Part shown: piece by piece, positions 39,034 to 49,034 of the stretch | Layout of the letters: every line of letters starts with the position of its first letter | How positions within the stretch are numbered: the stretch's first letter is position 1 | Assembly (NCBI RefSeq): GCF_000521865.1 | Contig: NZ_JAME01000031.1 | Coordinates: 1-60,766, forward strand | DNA from: Roseivivax isoporae LMG 25204 | GTDB taxonomy: Bacteria; Pseudomonadota; Alphaproteobacteria; Rhodobacterales; Rhodobacteraceae | DNA length: 60,766 nucleotides | Direction: 5' to 3' | Translations under genes and position numbers: made by a program | The notes under the pieces: generated by a model | What the model was told of the DNA's origin: nothing | Databases searched by the model: none | Seen by the model: the letters and a program-made list of their open reading frames with translations, nothing else

Positions 39034-39684
39034 TCAGGCGTCGCCGCGCATCCGGCTGTCGAGCTTCAGCCGCGTGACGAAGGCCTCGGAGATGTGGTCG
39101 CGCAGGGCCTTCGACGCCGCCGCCTCGTCCCGACGCCCGATCGCGTCGACGATGGCCTGGTGTTCGGCCAGCGCGACCGCCCCGCGCCCCTGCGCCGCAA
39201 GCGAGGTGGTCGCCATCAGCGCCATGGAGCGGTGCACGAGGTCGAGCTGCTGCACGAGGTAGCGGTTGTGCGAGGCGAGGTGGATCTGCGTGTGAAACCG
39301 CCGGTTCGCCCGCGCCAGCGCCTGCGGGTCGTCGAGAAGCGCGCGGTCCTCCTGCACCATCCCGCCCAGCACGTGGATCTCCTCCTCGGTCGCGTGGCGC
39401 GCCGCGAGGCGGGCGGCGAGGCCCTCGAGCTCGGTGCGCACGGCGTAGAGCTCGGCCATCTGGTTGTGGTCGAGCGAGGCCACGATCAGCGACCGGCCGT
39501 CCCGCGCCAGCAGCGACTGCGTCTCGAGCCGCTGCAGCGCCTCGCGGATGGGCGTCCGGCTCACGCCGAACCGCTCCGCGAGGTCGCTCTCGACCAGCCG
39601 GTCGCCGGGACGGTAGGTGCCGGTGTCGATCGCCTCGAGAATGAGCGAATAGGCGTCCTTCTGGCCCGCGCGGGTCTGCGACAT
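39034..39684 (-). CDS. GntR-family regulator (FadR/FCD type)
   Basis: A 216-residue transcription factor. Winged helix-turn-helix at about 10-72 (YRPGDRLVESDLAERFGVSR) and a C-terminal FCD ligand domain with the metal-binding histidines spread through NRRFHTQIHLASHN, AEHQAIVDAI and LRDHISEAF. AGGGAG lies 8 nt upstream. It is convergent with the glycosyltransferase gene (8 nt apart) and divergent from the HAD gene; it may regulate the latter or distant genes. The effector, often a small organic acid, is unknown. Confidence 0.88.
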   Translation of the reverse strand: MSQTRAGQKDAYSLILEAIDTGTYRPGDRLVESDLAERFGVSRTPIREALQRLETQSLLARDGRSLIVASLDHNQMAELYAVRTELEGLAARLAARHATEEEIHVLGGMVQEDRALLDDPQALARANRRFHTQIHLASHNRYLVQQLDLVHRSMALMATTSLAAQGRGAVALAEHQAIVDAIGRRDEAAASKALRDHISEAFVTRLKLDSRMRGDA

Positions 39685-39788
39685 GCCGATCTCCCTTTCA
39701 ATCGCGCCACGATAGCCGCGGGCGCATCCCCGGATCAAGGCGGCGGCCGCCCTTGGCAGCGACGCGGGCGCGCCGTAAGCCTTGCGCC

Positions 39789-40433
39789 ATGAAAGACGCA
39801 TTCGCCCATGTCGAGACCTGGGTCTTCGACCTCGACAACACGCTCTATCCCCCCGACGCGCGGCTCTTCGACCAGATCGAAGCGCGCATGTCGGCGTACA
39901 TGGTCCGCGAACTGGGCTTCGACCCGGCCGAGGCCGACCGGCTGCGCCGTGTCTACTGGCGCGAGCACGGCACCACGCTCGCCGGCCTCATGGCCGAGCA
40001 CGCGATGCTGCCCGACCCGTTCCTCGAGGACGTGCACCGCATCACCTTCGACGCGCTGACGCCCGACCCGGCGCTCGCGGGGCGGATCGCCGCGCTGCCC
40101 GGGCGCAAGATCATCTACACCAACGGGACCGCGCCCTATGCGCGCGAGGTGATCGCCGCCCGCGGGCTCGACGGGCTGTTCGACGCGATCTACGGCGTGA
40201 CCGAGGCCGGCTACCGCCCGAAACCCGAGCGCGCGGCGTTCGAGACGGTGTTCGGACGCGACGGGCTCAGGCCGACGCGCGCGGCGATGTTCGAGGACGA
40301 TCCCCGCAACCTCGCCGTGCCGCATGCCATGGGGCTGCGCACGGTGCTGGTGGGACCGCATCCCGAACCGGCGGCGGACCATGTGCATCACCATACGGAC
40401 GACCTGTCGGACTTCCTGTCGCGGCTCGTCTGA
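39789..40433 (+). CDS. Pyrimidine 5'-nucleotidase-like HAD hydrolase
   Basis: A 214-residue HAD-superfamily phosphatase (subfamily IA, SDT1/Phm8-like). Motif I VFDLDNTLYPP (nucleophile D14, acid D16), motif II IIYTNGT, motif III lysine in YRPKPERAAF and motif IV MFEDDPRN are all present. It probably dephosphorylates nucleoside monophosphates, inferred from the DLDNTLYP subfamily. The C-terminal run HVHHHTDDLSDFL is histidine-rich. It is cytoplasmic and upstream of a hydroxylase gene, 55 nt away. Confidence 0.88.
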   Translation: MKDAFAHVETWVFDLDNTLYPPDARLFDQIEARMSAYMVRELGFDPAEADRLRRVYWREHGTTLAGLMAEHAMLPDPFLEDVHRITFDALTPDPALAGRIAALPGRKIIYTNGTAPYAREVIAARGLDGLFDAIYGVTEAGYRPKPERAAFETVFGRDGLRPTRAAMFEDDPRNLAVPHAMGLRTVLVGPHPEPAADHVHHHTDDLSDFLSRLV

Positions 40434-40488
40434 AACCTGTTGCGCCGGGCCCGCGCACGCCTAGATCGCGGGTCGAAAGAGGTGAGCC

Positions 40489-41703
40489 ATGGACCACGAC
40501 ATCCTTGTCTCGGGCGGCGGCATCGCCGGCCTGACCGCGGCGGCGGCCTTCGGGCGGGCCGGGTTCGACGTGCTGTGCGTGGACCCCGCGCCGCCCGTGA
40601 CCGAGCGCGACGCGGCCGGGTCGGACCTGCGCTCGACCGCGTTCCTGCAGCCCGCACGCGCCTTTCTCGAGCGCGCCGGCGCCTGGGACCGCTTCGCGCC
40701 GCACGCGACGCCGCTGCAGGTCATGCGCATCGTCGATGCGGGCGGGAACGGGGGCACGCCGCGCGTCACGCGCGACTTCGACGCCGCCGACATCTCGGAC
40801 CAGCCCTTCGGGTGGAACCTGCCCAACTGGCTGCTCCGGCGGGAACTGCTTGCGGTGATCGAGGCGTTGCCGAACGTGGCCTTCCGGCCCGGCACCGCCG
40901 CGACCGGGCTCTTCACCCGGACGCGGTCGGCGCGGGTGTCGCTGTCGGACGGCACCCGGCCCGAGGTGAAGTTGGTGATCGCGGCCGACGGGCGGTCCTC
41001 GCCGATGCGCGAGGCCGCGGGCATCGGCGTGCGCACCACCCGCTTCGGGCAGAAGGCGCTCGCCTTCGCGGTGACGCACGAGCGGCCGCACGGGAACGTG
41101 TCGACCGAGATCCACCGCTCGGGCGGCCCCTTCACCCTGGTGCCCCTGCCCGATCACGAGGGACGACCGTCCTCGGCCATCGTCTGGATGGAGGACGGCC
41201 CCGAGGCCGAGCGGCTGATGGCCCTCGACGAGGCCGCCTTCGAGGTCGAGATGACGGCGCGGTCCTGCCACGTCCTCGGACCGCTGACCCTCGCCTCGCG
41301 GCGCACGATCTGGCCGATCATCGCGCAGGAGGCGCACGCGCTGACCGCCGAACGGCTGGCGCTCGTGGCGGAGGCCGCGCATGTCATGCCGCCCATCGGC
41401 GCGCAGGGCCTGAACATGAGCCTGCGCGACCTCGAGGCGCTCCTGGCCTCTGCCGAGTCGTCTCGGGACGATCCCGGCGACGCCACCGTGCTCGATGGCT
41501 ATGCCCGCACGCGCCGTGGCGACATCGGCCTCAGGATCGCCGGCATCTCGATGCTGAACCGCATCAGCCAGTCGGACCATCCCCTGATGCACGACCTGCG
41601 CGCGGTGGGGCTCGGCGCCCTGCACGGGCTCGCCCCCGTGCGGCGGAGCCTCATGCAGCTCGGCCTCGGCGCTGGCGGACGCCGGGATGCCGGCGCTCAG
41701 TGA
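40489..41703 (+). CDS. FAD-dependent UbiH/UbiF/COQ6-family hydroxylase
   Basis: A 404-residue flavoprotein monooxygenase of ubiquinone biosynthesis type. The FAD-binding motif SGGGIAGLTAAAAFGRAGFD starts at about residue 8. The middle motif VIAADGRSSPMRE and the C-terminal AHVMPPIGAQGLNMSLRD are family signatures. It likely hydroxylates the benzoquinone ring precursor; which position is not decided by sequence. AGAGGTGAGCC precedes the ATG. The 3' end overlaps the convergent usg gene by 7 nt. Confidence 0.85.
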   Translation: MDHDILVSGGGIAGLTAAAAFGRAGFDVLCVDPAPPVTERDAAGSDLRSTAFLQPARAFLERAGAWDRFAPHATPLQVMRIVDAGGNGGTPRVTRDFDAADISDQPFGWNLPNWLLRRELLAVIEALPNVAFRPGTAATGLFTRTRSARVSLSDGTRPEVKLVIAADGRSSPMREAAGIGVRTTRFGQKALAFAVTHERPHGNVSTEIHRSGGPFTLVPLPDHEGRPSSAIVWMEDGPEAERLMALDEAAFEVEMTARSCHVLGPLTLASRRTIWPIIAQEAHALTAERLALVAEAAHVMPPIGAQGLNMSLRDLEALLASAESSRDDPGDATVLDGYARTRRGDIGLRIAGISMLNRISQSDHPLMHDLRAVGLGALHGLAPVRRSLMQLGLGAGGRRDAGAQ

Positions 41704-41966
41704 TAGGTCAGCTCGCCCACCACCGACCGCCATTCCCCGGGCGAGATCATCTTGCGATGGGTGAACCGGATGGAATGCAGCGGCCCCTCGATGCTGTCCT
41801 GCCAGAACTCGATGAACCCGAAGAGCCGCGGATGGTCGGGCGCAAGGTCATAGTCCTGCCAGACGAAGGTGTTCAGAACGTTCTTGTAGTCGGGCATGCG
41901 GTAGAATATCTCGGCCGTCGTCAGCCCGTATCCCCGGAGCATCAGCTCCGTTTCGGACATCTGCAT
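41697..41966 (-). CDS. Usg family protein
   Basis: An 89-residue conserved protein of alphaproteobacteria (Usg, first noted upstream of trp genes). LRGYGLTTAEIFYRMPDYKN and LNTFVWQDYDLAPDHPRLF match the family. It is small, soluble and lacks recognised catalytic residues; its function is unknown. GAGGTG is 5 nt before the ATG. It is divergent from gyrA. Confidence 0.88.
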   Translation of the reverse strand: MQMSETELMLRGYGLTTAEIFYRMPDYKNVLNTFVWQDYDLAPDHPRLFGFIEFWQDSIEGPLHSIRFTHRKMISPGEWRSVVGELTYH

Positions 41967-42090
41967 GATTGCACCTCGAGTCGTGTCACACCAATGACAT
42001 CGAGGATGCCGCAGGATTGTTGCTTTTCAACAAAAACAGTGTGTTAGCACTGCGGATCGGTGGCTGCCAGCCGCGAGGCCGGACCGGCCA

Positions 42091-42120
42091 TTGCGCGCAA
42101 CATCATGGCTCTGTTATAAG
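42091..42120 (+). promoter_or_regulatory. Putative gyrA promoter
   Basis: TTGCGC (42091-42096) and TATAAG (42115-42120) are spaced 18 nt apart, ending 42 nt before the gyrA start. An inverted repeat TTGTTG/CAACAA (42017-42033) lies further upstream. Confidence 0.45.
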
Positions 42121-42162
42121 GGCCCCAACTAGATATAGATCAACGACAGGCGGACAAGTCAC

Positions 42163-44922
42163 GTGAGCGAAACGCCGGAAAATCCTGAAAACAATGGCGA
42201 AAATCCTCCGCGTCGGCCGATGCCGCCGGGGCCTGTCGTGTCGATCCTGGACGAGATGAAATCGTCCTACCTCGATTACGCGATGAGCGTGATCGTGAGC
42301 CGCGCGATCCCCGACCTGCGCGACGGCCTGAAACCGGTCCACCGGCGCATCCTCTACGCGATGCACGAGACCGGCAACACGCACGACAAATCCTACCGGA
42401 AATCCGCCCGGCCGGTGGGCGACGTGATGGGGAAATACCACCCGCACGGCGACAGCGCGATCTACGACGCGCTGGTGCGCATGGCGCAGGATTTCTCGAT
42501 GTCGCTGCCGCTGCTCGACGGCCAGGGCAATTTCGGTTCCATGGACGGGGACAACCCGGCCGCCATGCGCTACACCGAGGTGCGCATGGACAAGCCGGCC
42601 TCGTACATGCTGGCAGACATCGACAAGGACACCGTCGACTTCCAGGACAATTACGACGGCAAGGACCGCGAACCCACGGTCCTGCCGGCACGCTTTCCGA
42701 ACATGCTGGTGAACGGCGCGGGCGGCATCGCCGTCGGCATGGCCACCAACATCCCGCCCCACAACCTGGGCGAGGTCGTGGACGCCACGCTGGCGCTGAT
42801 CGACGATCCGGACCTGTCCTCCGAACAGCTGATCGAGTATGTCCCAGCCCCCGACTTCCCGACCGGCGGGCTGATCCTCGGCCGCTCCGGCGCGCGCAAG
42901 GCCTATCTCGAGGGCCGCGGGTCGGTCATCATCCGCTCGAAGACCCGTGTCGAGGAGATCCGCAAGGACCGCTTCGCCATCGTCATCGACGAGATCCCCT
43001 ACCAGGTGAACAAGGCCGCGATGATCGAGAAGATCGCCGAGGCCGCCCGCGACAAGCGGATCGAGGGCATCGCCCACGTCCAGGACGAAAGCGACCGCTC
43101 GGGCGTGCGGGTCGTCGTCGAGCTCAAGCGCGACGCGACGCCGGACGTGGTGCTGAACCAGCTCTTCCGCTTCACGCCGATGCAGACTTCCTTCGGCTGC
43201 AACATGCTGGCGCTGAACGGCGGCAAGCCCGAGCAGCTGACCCTGCGCAAGTTCCTGACCGCGTTCATCGATTTCCGCGAGGACGTGATCGCGCGGCGCA
43301 CCGCGTACCTGCTGCGCAAGGCGCGCGAACGCAGCCACATCCTGTGCGGCCTCGCCGTCGCGGTGTCGAACGTGGACGAGGTCGTGGCGACCATCCGCGC
43401 CTCCGCCGACGCGGCCGAAGCCCGCGAAAAGCTCATGACGCGCCGCTGGCCCGCGCATGACATCGCCGCCTATATCCGCCTGATCGACGATCCCACGCAC
43501 ACGATCAACGACGACGGCACCTACAACCTGTCCGAGGCGCAGGCGCGCGCCATCCTCGAGCTGCGGCTGCAGCGCCTGACCCAGCTCGGCGTCAAGGAAG
43601 TGACCGACGAGCTCGAGGAACTGGCGGGCAAGATCAAGGAATATCTCGAGATCCTCGGAAGCCGCGAGCGCATCATGGGGATCATCGCCGACGAGCTGCG
43701 CGAGGTGCGCGACCTCTTCGCCGTGCCGCGGCGGACCGAGATCGCCGACTGGGCCGGCGACATGGAGGACGAGGACCTCATCGAGCGCGAGGACATGGTC
43801 GTCACCGTGACCCAGTCCGGCTACATCAAGCGCACGCCGCTTTCCGAGTTCCGCAGCCAGCGGCGCGGCGGCAAGGGCCTGTCGGGCGGGGGGCTCAAGG
43901 AGGACGACGCGGTCACCACGCTGTTCGTGGCGAACACGCACACCCAACTCCTGTTCTTCACCACCGACGGGATGGTCTACAAGCTCAAGACCTGGCGCCT
44001 GCCGTCGGGCGGGCGCACGTCCAAGGGCAAGGCGATCGTCAACATCCTGCCGATCCCCACCGGCGTGTCGATCGCGGCGATCATGCCGGTCGACCGGCCC
44101 GAGGACGAATGGGTCGACCTGCAGATCGTGTTCGCCACCTCGGCGGGCGATGTGCGTCGGAACGCGCTGTCGGACTTCACCAACGTCATGCGCAACGGCA
44201 AGATCGCCATGGACCTGCCCGAGGGCACGAGCCTCGTGAACGCGCGCATCGCCTCCGAGGAGGACGACGTGATGCTGGTGACCGACTCGGGCCGCGCGAT
44301 CCGCTTTCCCACCACCGACGTGCGCGTCTTCAAGGGCCGCAAGTCGACGGGCGTGCGCGGCATCCGGCTGCTGAACGGCGACCGCGTGGTGTCGATGTCG
44401 ATCATCCGGCACTTCGAGGCGACGCCCGACGAACGCGCGGCCTATCTCAAGATGCGCCGCGCCGTGGCCGGCCTGACCGACGAGACTTCCGAGACCGGCG
44501 AGGACGAGGAGGGCAACGCCGACACCGCGATCAGCCAGGAGCGCTATGCCGAGATGTCGGCGGCCGAGAACCTGATCCTGACCATCACCTCGAAGGGCTT
44601 CGGCAAGCTGTCGTCGTCGCACGACTACCCGGTGCGCGGACGCGGCGGCCAGGGTGTCGGGGCGATGGATCGCGGGCTCCGCGGCGGGCCGCTCGTGGCC
44701 TCGTTCCCGGTGGAACTCGACGACCAGATCATGCTTGCCACCTCGCGCGGCCAGTCGATCCGCGTGCCGGTCGACGGCATCAGCTTCCGGTCGCGCAACG
44801 CCGGCGGGGTCAAGGTGTTCAACACCGGCCCCGGCGAGGAAGTCGTCAGCGTGGCGTGGATCGCCGACCAGGGCGGCGACCAGGAGCCCGATCCCGAGGC
44901 CGAGGCCGGCACCGAGGAGTGA
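42163..44922 (+). CDS. gyrA: DNA gyrase subunit A
   Basis: A 919-residue type II topoisomerase subunit. The start is GTG (SETPENPEN), preceded by a weak ribosome binding site. The active tyrosine is Y137 in [10 protein letters not shown]. The quinolone region reads [13 protein letters not shown] with S98 and D102 in the wild-type state. The C-terminal beta-pinwheel contains the GyrA box QRRGGKG and further repeats (e.g. [10 protein letters not shown] and [10 protein letters not shown]). An acidic insertion ([14 protein letters not shown]) and an acidic tail end the protein. Monocistronic as far as seen. Confidence 0.98.
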   Translation: MSETPENPENNGENPPRRPMPPGPVVSILDEMKSSYLDYAMSVIVSRAIPDLRDGLKPVHRRILYAMHETGNTHDKSYRKSARPVGDVMGKYHPHGDSAIYDALVRMAQDFSMSLPLLDGQGNFGSMDGDNPAAMRYTEVRMDKPASYMLADIDKDTVDFQDNYDGKDREPTVLPARFPNMLVNGAGGIAVGMATNIPPHNLGEVVDATLALIDDPDLSSEQLIEYVPAPDFPTGGLILGRSGARKAYLEGRGSVIIRSKTRVEEIRKDRFAIVIDEIPYQVNKAAMIEKIAEAARDKRIEGIAHVQDESDRSGVRVVVELKRDATPDVVLNQLFRFTPMQTSFGCNMLALNGGKPEQLTLRKFLTAFIDFREDVIARRTAYLLRKARERSHILCGLAVAVSNVDEVVATIRASADAAEAREKLMTRRWPAHDIAAYIRLIDDPTHTINDDGTYNLSEAQARAILELRLQRLTQLGVKEVTDELEELAGKIKEYLEILGSRERIMGIIADELREVRDLFAVPRRTEIADWAGDMEDEDLIEREDMVVTVTQSGYIKRTPLSEFRSQRRGGKGLSGGGLKEDDAVTTLFVANTHTQLLFFTTDGMVYKLKTWRLPSGGRTSKGKAIVNILPIPTGVSIAAIMPVDRPEDEWVDLQIVFATSAGDVRRNALSDFTNVMRNGKIAMDLPEGTSLVNARIASEEDDVMLVTDSGRAIRFPTTDVRVFKGRKSTGVRGIRLLNGDRVVSMSIIRHFEATPDERAAYLKMRRAVAGLTDETSETGEDEEGNADTAISQERYAEMSAAENLILTITSKGFGKLSSSHDYPVRGRGGQGVGAMDRGLRGGPLVASFPVELDDQIMLATSRGQSIRVPVDGISFRSRNAGGVKVFNTGPGEEVVSVAWIADQGGDQEPDPEAEAGTEE

Positions 44923-44956
44923 CCGGCCCCCGCGCCGGCAGGGAAAAGTGAGTCCC

Positions 44957-44984
44957 GCAGGGGCGTTTCGAATTGCGCCCCTGC
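44957..44984 (+). terminator. Hairpin after gyrA
   Basis: GCAGGGGCG and CGCCCCTGC form a 9-bp stem around a 10-nt loop, 34 nt after the gyrA stop, without a T-run. A 12-bp palindrome AAGGTCGACCTT (44985-44996) follows and could be a site for the downstream LysR regulator. Confidence 0.5.
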
Positions 44985-45120
44985 AAGGTCGACCTTACAC
45001 TTCAAGCGGGCAGGCGACGGCGGCCGCACTGTCATGCCGTGCATGCGACGGCTCCACGAGGCATCCGCCCGCGTCGCACGGCATCCCGCAAACCCTGTAG
45101 ACGCGCGCCACAAGGATCAC

Positions 45121-45981
45121 ATGCAGAATTGGGACGACCTTCGGTTTCTCGTCGCGCTGTCCAAGACGGGAACCATGACCGCCGCCGCGAAGCTTCTGGG
45201 CACCAACACGGCAACCGTGTCGCGCCGCATCGAGCGGCTGTCCGAAACGCTGGGCACCCCCGCCTTCGTCAAGACGTCCGAGGGTTGGCACCCTTCCCCG
45301 GCGGTCAAGAAGCTGATCGAGGTCGCGGAGGATTTCGACGGCAACCTGCAATCGGTGATCAACGAGCGCATCGGCGACAGCATCGACCAGACCGTCGAGA
45401 TCGGCATCGGCGCGGTGCCGGTCGTCACCAGCACCGTGCTCCTGCCCGGGCTGCGGCAGCACCGGTCCATGCTCGACGGCATCTCCGTCACCTTCTCGGA
45501 CCGCGTGTTCCGCGAGGGGCTGGGCGACAGCGACCTCGTGGTGATGTACGGCCAGCCGGAACACGGGCGCATCGTCACGCGCAAGGCCGGAGAGCTGCAG
45601 TTCCGCCTCTATGCCCCCGCGGGCTGGACCGACAGCGGGCAATGGGCGGGCCTTCTCGACGCGCATGACACGTACCCGCCCATGCGCATGGGGCAGAAGC
45701 GGTTCGGCTGCGCGCCGAAGCTGCGGGTCGCGAGCTTCTCGGCGCTGGCGAGCCTCATGGAGATCACAGGCCTGCCGGGTCCCCTGCCCGACATCATGGC
45801 GCAGCGGCTCGACGGCTTCACCCACGTGCCGGTGGACGAGCCGCCCTTCCGCGCGGATTTCTGGATCATGTTCCACGAGACGCGGCGCAACGACCCCGCC
45901 ATGCGCCGCACGGTCGCCTGGATCATGCGGTGTTTCGAGGATGCCGCGGCGCTGCAGGACGGCCGCCTGCCCGTCTCCTGA
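45121..45981 (+). CDS. LysR-family transcriptional regulator
   Basis: A 286-residue regulator with the N-terminal winged helix (NWDDLRFLVALSKTGTMTAA; AKLLGTNTATVSRRIERLSE, about 3-45). A shortened effector domain (typical LysR about 300) starts near TVEIGIGAVPVVTS. AAGGAT lies upstream of the ATG. The target is not evident: neighbours are gyrA upstream and a convergent peptidase gene. No divergent target gene is present. Confidence 0.88.
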   Translation: MQNWDDLRFLVALSKTGTMTAAAKLLGTNTATVSRRIERLSETLGTPAFVKTSEGWHPSPAVKKLIEVAEDFDGNLQSVINERIGDSIDQTVEIGIGAVPVVTSTVLLPGLRQHRSMLDGISVTFSDRVFREGLGDSDLVVMYGQPEHGRIVTRKAGELQFRLYAPAGWTDSGQWAGLLDAHDTYPPMRMGQKRFGCAPKLRVASFSALASLMEITGLPGPLPDIMAQRLDGFTHVPVDEPPFRADFWIMFHETRRNDPAMRRTVAWIMRCFEDAAALQDGRLPVS

Positions 45982-46220
45982 GACGCCGCAAGGCGACTGC
46001 GCCGCCATGGTCCATTCCTGCAATGCCGGGCTTGCCACATGTCAGAATTGCCAGGTTGCGCGGGATATGCAGAAGTCTCGCCAAGAGGACAGGCGAGGCG
46101 CCGGTGACGGCCCCCTCGCCGCGGGACAGAAGGTCGCCGCAGCGCCCTCACGGGCTATCCAGACATTCCGGACCGGGACGCGGAACGGCCTTCTGCACGT
46201 CCCCGAGTCGCACATCCATT

Positions 46221-46238
46221 CGGCACCGCGCGGTGCCG
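46221..46238 (+). other. Near-perfect hairpin in the LysR-M32 intergenic region
   Basis: CGGCACCG-CG-CGGTGCCG, 22 nt ahead of the terminator stem. It could be an upstream stem of a small RNA. Confidence 0.45.
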
Positions 46239-46260
46239 ATACCTTGCACACCGTAGACTG

Positions 46261-46287
46261 CGCGGCCTTCTGGCCGCGTTTTTTTTT
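46261..46287 (+). terminator. Strong intrinsic terminator (plus strand)
   Basis: CGCGGCC-TTCT-GGCCGCG followed by nine T residues. It is the best terminator in this region, yet far from the LysR stop, hinting at a separate transcript. Confidence 0.9.
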
Positions 46288-46302
46288 CAGCCCCGGCAAG
46301 GC

Positions 46303-46330
46303 GGCGGGCCCCGTGATCGCGGGGCCCGCC
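46303..46330 (-). terminator. Hairpin terminator of the M32 carboxypeptidase gene
   Basis: GGCGGGCCCC and GGGGCCCGCC form a 10-bp perfect stem with an 8-nt loop, starting 4 nt after the peptidase stop on the minus strand. No T-run follows. Confidence 0.6.
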
Positions 46331-46334
46331 TGCC

Positions 46335-47819
46335 TCAGATCTGCGGATACATATTCCGAAATTTGCGCGCAAGATACGTCGTGAGCGCGGTTTCGTCGAC
46401 GGGACCACCGCAGGCGCGCTCGATGACCTCGCGCGGCTCGTAGAGGCCGCCATGGCGCTGCAGGTTCTCGCGGAGCCAGCCCGTGGCCGCCGACAGGTCG
46501 CCCTCGGCCAGACGGTCGTCGAGATCCGGCAGGTCGCGGCGCAGCGCCTCGTGCAGGCATCCCGCGTAGACGTTACCCAGCGAATAGGTCGGGAAGTAGC
46601 CGAAGAGCCCCACCGACCAGTGCACGTCCTGCAGCACGCCGTTCGAGGGCCGGTCGACCGCGAAGCCGAAATCGGCCTCGAACCGGCGGTTCCAGGCGTC
46701 CTCCAGATCGTCGACCGACAGGTCTCCCGTCACCATCGCACGCTCGAGGTCGAACCGCAGCAGGACGTGCAGGTTGTACTGCAGCTCGTCCGATTCCGTG
46801 CGGATGAACCCGTCATGCACCCGGTTCACCACGCGGTAGAAGGTGTCCGCGTCGGCGATGCCGAAATCCCCGAAGGTGTCGCGCATCCGGCCGAAGAGCC
46901 AGCCGGTGAAGGCGCGCGAGCGGCCGAGCTGGTTCTCGTAGATGCGGCTCTGGCTCTCGTGCACGCCCATGGACACGCCCTGCCCGAGCGGCGTGAACAG
47001 GTAGTCCTGCGAGATCGCCTGTTCGTAGGAGGCGTGACCGACCTCGTGGATGGTCGAATAGAGGCAGTTGAACGGATCGCGCAGGTTCGTGCGCGTGGTG
47101 ATGCGCACGTCGTTGCCCGACCCCGACGAGAACGGGTGCACCGCCTTGTCGATGCGCCCGCGCGTCATGTCGTAGCCGAAGGCCTCGGCCACGCGGCGCG
47201 AAAGCGCCATCTGCGCGGCCTCGGGAAACTCGCCCGCGGGCGCGGGCGGCTGCGGCGCCGCGCGCATCTCTCCGATGAGCTCGACCAGCGCGGGGCGCAG
47301 CGCGCCGAACATGTCCGAAAGTTGCGCCGCGCTTGCGCCGGGCTCGTAGTCCTGGATCAGCGCGTCGTAGACGTCGCCGCCGTCGGCGAGCGCGGCGCCC
47401 TCCTCCCGCTTGAGCTCGAGCACCCGTTTCAGGGTCGGCGCGAAGGCGGCGAAGTCGTCCTTGGCCCGCGCCTCGGCCCAGACACCCTGCGACACGCTGG
47501 TGACGCGCGCGATCTCGGCGGCGAGCCGCGCGGGCACCTTCACGCTGCGGTCGTAGGCCCGGCGCACGTGGCGCAGGACCGCTGCGCGCACGGGATCGCC
47601 GCCCTGTCCGCCCTCGAGCTCGGCCAGCCAGCCGCCGATGCGCGCGTCCGAGCGGCGGGCGTGCAGCACCGCCTCCATCGCCGCCATCTCCTCGCCCCGC
47701 TGGGCGGCGGCGCCGCGCGGCATCATGGTCTCCTGGTCCCAGGACAGGCGTCCGGCCACGTGGGCGATGGCGGAGGTCTCGCGCTCGTGCGCGATGAGCT
47801 GCTCGTAGGCGTCGGTCAT
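46335..47819 (-). CDS. Carboxypeptidase M32 (Taq type)
   Basis: A 494-residue cytoplasmic zinc carboxypeptidase. The zinc motif is H258-E259-x-x-H262 (TIHEVGHASYE), the third ligand E288 lies in VHESQSR, and DVRITTR (about 237-243) is the second family motif. It cleaves C-terminal residues from peptides. Length is normal (about 490-510). Its ATG overlaps the ctaA stop by 4 nt, so it is translationally coupled to haem A synthase, a chance or regional operon rather than a known pathway link. Confidence 0.93.
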   Translation of the reverse strand: MTDAYEQLIAHERETSAIAHVAGRLSWDQETMMPRGAAAQRGEEMAAMEAVLHARRSDARIGGWLAELEGGQGGDPVRAAVLRHVRRAYDRSVKVPARLAAEIARVTSVSQGVWAEARAKDDFAAFAPTLKRVLELKREEGAALADGGDVYDALIQDYEPGASAAQLSDMFGALRPALVELIGEMRAAPQPPAPAGEFPEAAQMALSRRVAEAFGYDMTRGRIDKAVHPFSSGSGNDVRITTRTNLRDPFNCLYSTIHEVGHASYEQAISQDYLFTPLGQGVSMGVHESQSRIYENQLGRSRAFTGWLFGRMRDTFGDFGIADADTFYRVVNRVHDGFIRTESDELQYNLHVLLRFDLERAMVTGDLSVDDLEDAWNRRFEADFGFAVDRPSNGVLQDVHWSVGLFGYFPTYSLGNVYAGCLHEALRRDLPDLDDRLAEGDLSAATGWLRENLQRHGGLYEPREVIERACGGPVDETALTTYLARKFRNMYPQI

Positions 47820-48979
47820 GCGGTGCCCCTGACGGATAGGAATTTCGGGTACTGGGCGGCAAAGCGTGCCCGCAGGATCAGCACCCACAGCGCGACCGCG
47901 CCCAGCTGGTGCACGATGGCGACCTGCCACGGCGCGCCGTAGAGGACGGTCACGATGCCGATGACCATCTGAACCACCAGCATCGCGAGAACCGCGTTGA
48001 AGCGGAACCGCGTGTCGGCATTGGGCGAGCGGCGCGACCGCGCCCAGACCACGATGCCGAAGACGAACAGCAGGTAGCCCGCCATCCGGTGCATGAACTG
48101 CACGAGGCCCGCATTCTCGAAGAAGTTGCGCCAGACGGGCACGATCTCGAACGGGGTGGGCGGCACGAATTGCCCGGCCATGAGCGGCCAGTCCGTGTAG
48201 TTGCGCCCCGCGTCGATGCCCGCGACCAGCGCGCCCAGCAGGATCTGCAGGAAGGCGAAGTGCATGAGGCCGGTCGAGACCGAGAAGAGCCGCGCCTCGC
48301 GCGATCGGCGCGCCTGCATCAGTTCGCGCTCCTCGCGGCCGAGCTTGAAGACGTACCACGCGATCAGGCCGAGGATGACGAAGGCGAGACCGAGATGGGT
48401 GGCCAGCCGGTAGCTCGCCACGTCGACGGCGTCGCCGCCGAGCCCCGAGGACACCATCCACCAGCCGATCGCGCCCTGCGCGCCACCGAGCGCGCCGAGC
48501 AGGAAGAACCGGCCCGTCCAGCCCTGCGGCACCTTCCGCGCCAGCGCAAGCCCGGCGAAGCCCAGGGCCCACACGAGCCCGATCACCCGGCCGAGCTGCC
48601 GGTGCCCCCATTCCCACCAGTAGATCACCTTGAACTCGGCGAGGTCCATGTCGGGATTGACCAGCCGGTATTCGGGGATCTCGCGGTACTTGTCGAACTC
48701 TGCCTCCCAGGCAGCCGTGTCGAGCGGCGGCAGCGCGCCGGTCACGGGACGCCATTCGGTGATCGAGAGCCCGCTGTCGGTCAGCCGGGTCAGGCCGCCC
48801 ACCGCGATCATCACCATCACGAGGGCGAAAAGGATCATCAGCCAGACGCGCGCCGCGCCGCGGCCGCCGCGGCGGCGCGCGTCGATCATGCCGCCCTGCG
48901 GAGCCACCGTGCGGGCCGGCGGCGCCTCGGCGCCGACTTCCTCGAAGAGCTTGCGTTTTTCTTTGGGTTTGCGGGCCAT
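47816..48979 (-). CDS. ctaA: Haem A synthase
   Basis: A 387-residue membrane protein that oxidises haem O to haem A for aa3 oxidase. Start MARKPKEKRKLFEE with AAGGAG 9 nt upstream; an ATG 54 nt earlier is less likely. Eight membrane segments are expected (first about 56-77). Haem-binding histidines lie in YWWEWGHRQLGR, RLATHLGLAF, QFMHRMAG and AIVHQLGAV. It belongs to the proteobacterial (type 2) CtaA group. ctaD, whose product needs haem A, is 15 kb away. Confidence 0.95.
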   Translation of the reverse strand: MARKPKEKRKLFEEVGAEAPPARTVAPQGGMIDARRRGGRGAARVWLMILFALVMVMIAVGGLTRLTDSGLSITEWRPVTGALPPLDTAAWEAEFDKYREIPEYRLVNPDMDLAEFKVIYWWEWGHRQLGRVIGLVWALGFAGLALARKVPQGWTGRFFLLGALGGAQGAIGWWMVSSGLGGDAVDVASYRLATHLGLAFVILGLIAWYVFKLGREERELMQARRSREARLFSVSTGLMHFAFLQILLGALVAGIDAGRNYTDWPLMAGQFVPPTPFEIVPVWRNFFENAGLVQFMHRMAGYLLFVFGIVVWARSRRSPNADTRFRFNAVLAMLVVQMVIGIVTVLYGAPWQVAIVHQLGAVALWVLILRARFAAQYPKFLSVRGTA

Positions 48980-49034
48980 GGATCGCGCTCCTTCGCTCGG
49001 GCGGACACTATGCCCGCCCCGCGGGGCCTTCAAG

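Larger units (their letters stand above)
45982..46334. other. 353-bp region between LysR gene and M32 peptidase gene
   Basis: No convincing protein gene. It contains a hairpin (46221-46238) and a strong plus-strand terminator (46261-46287) located 280 nt after the LysR stop, then a GC-rich hairpin (46303-46330) serving the convergent peptidase gene. The terminator could end a long 3' UTR or an independent small RNA. Confidence 0.5.

Noticed and set aside
42448-42468. Quinolone-resistance change in gyrA
   Set aside because: The determining region reads GDSAIYD with the sensitive Ser and Asp.
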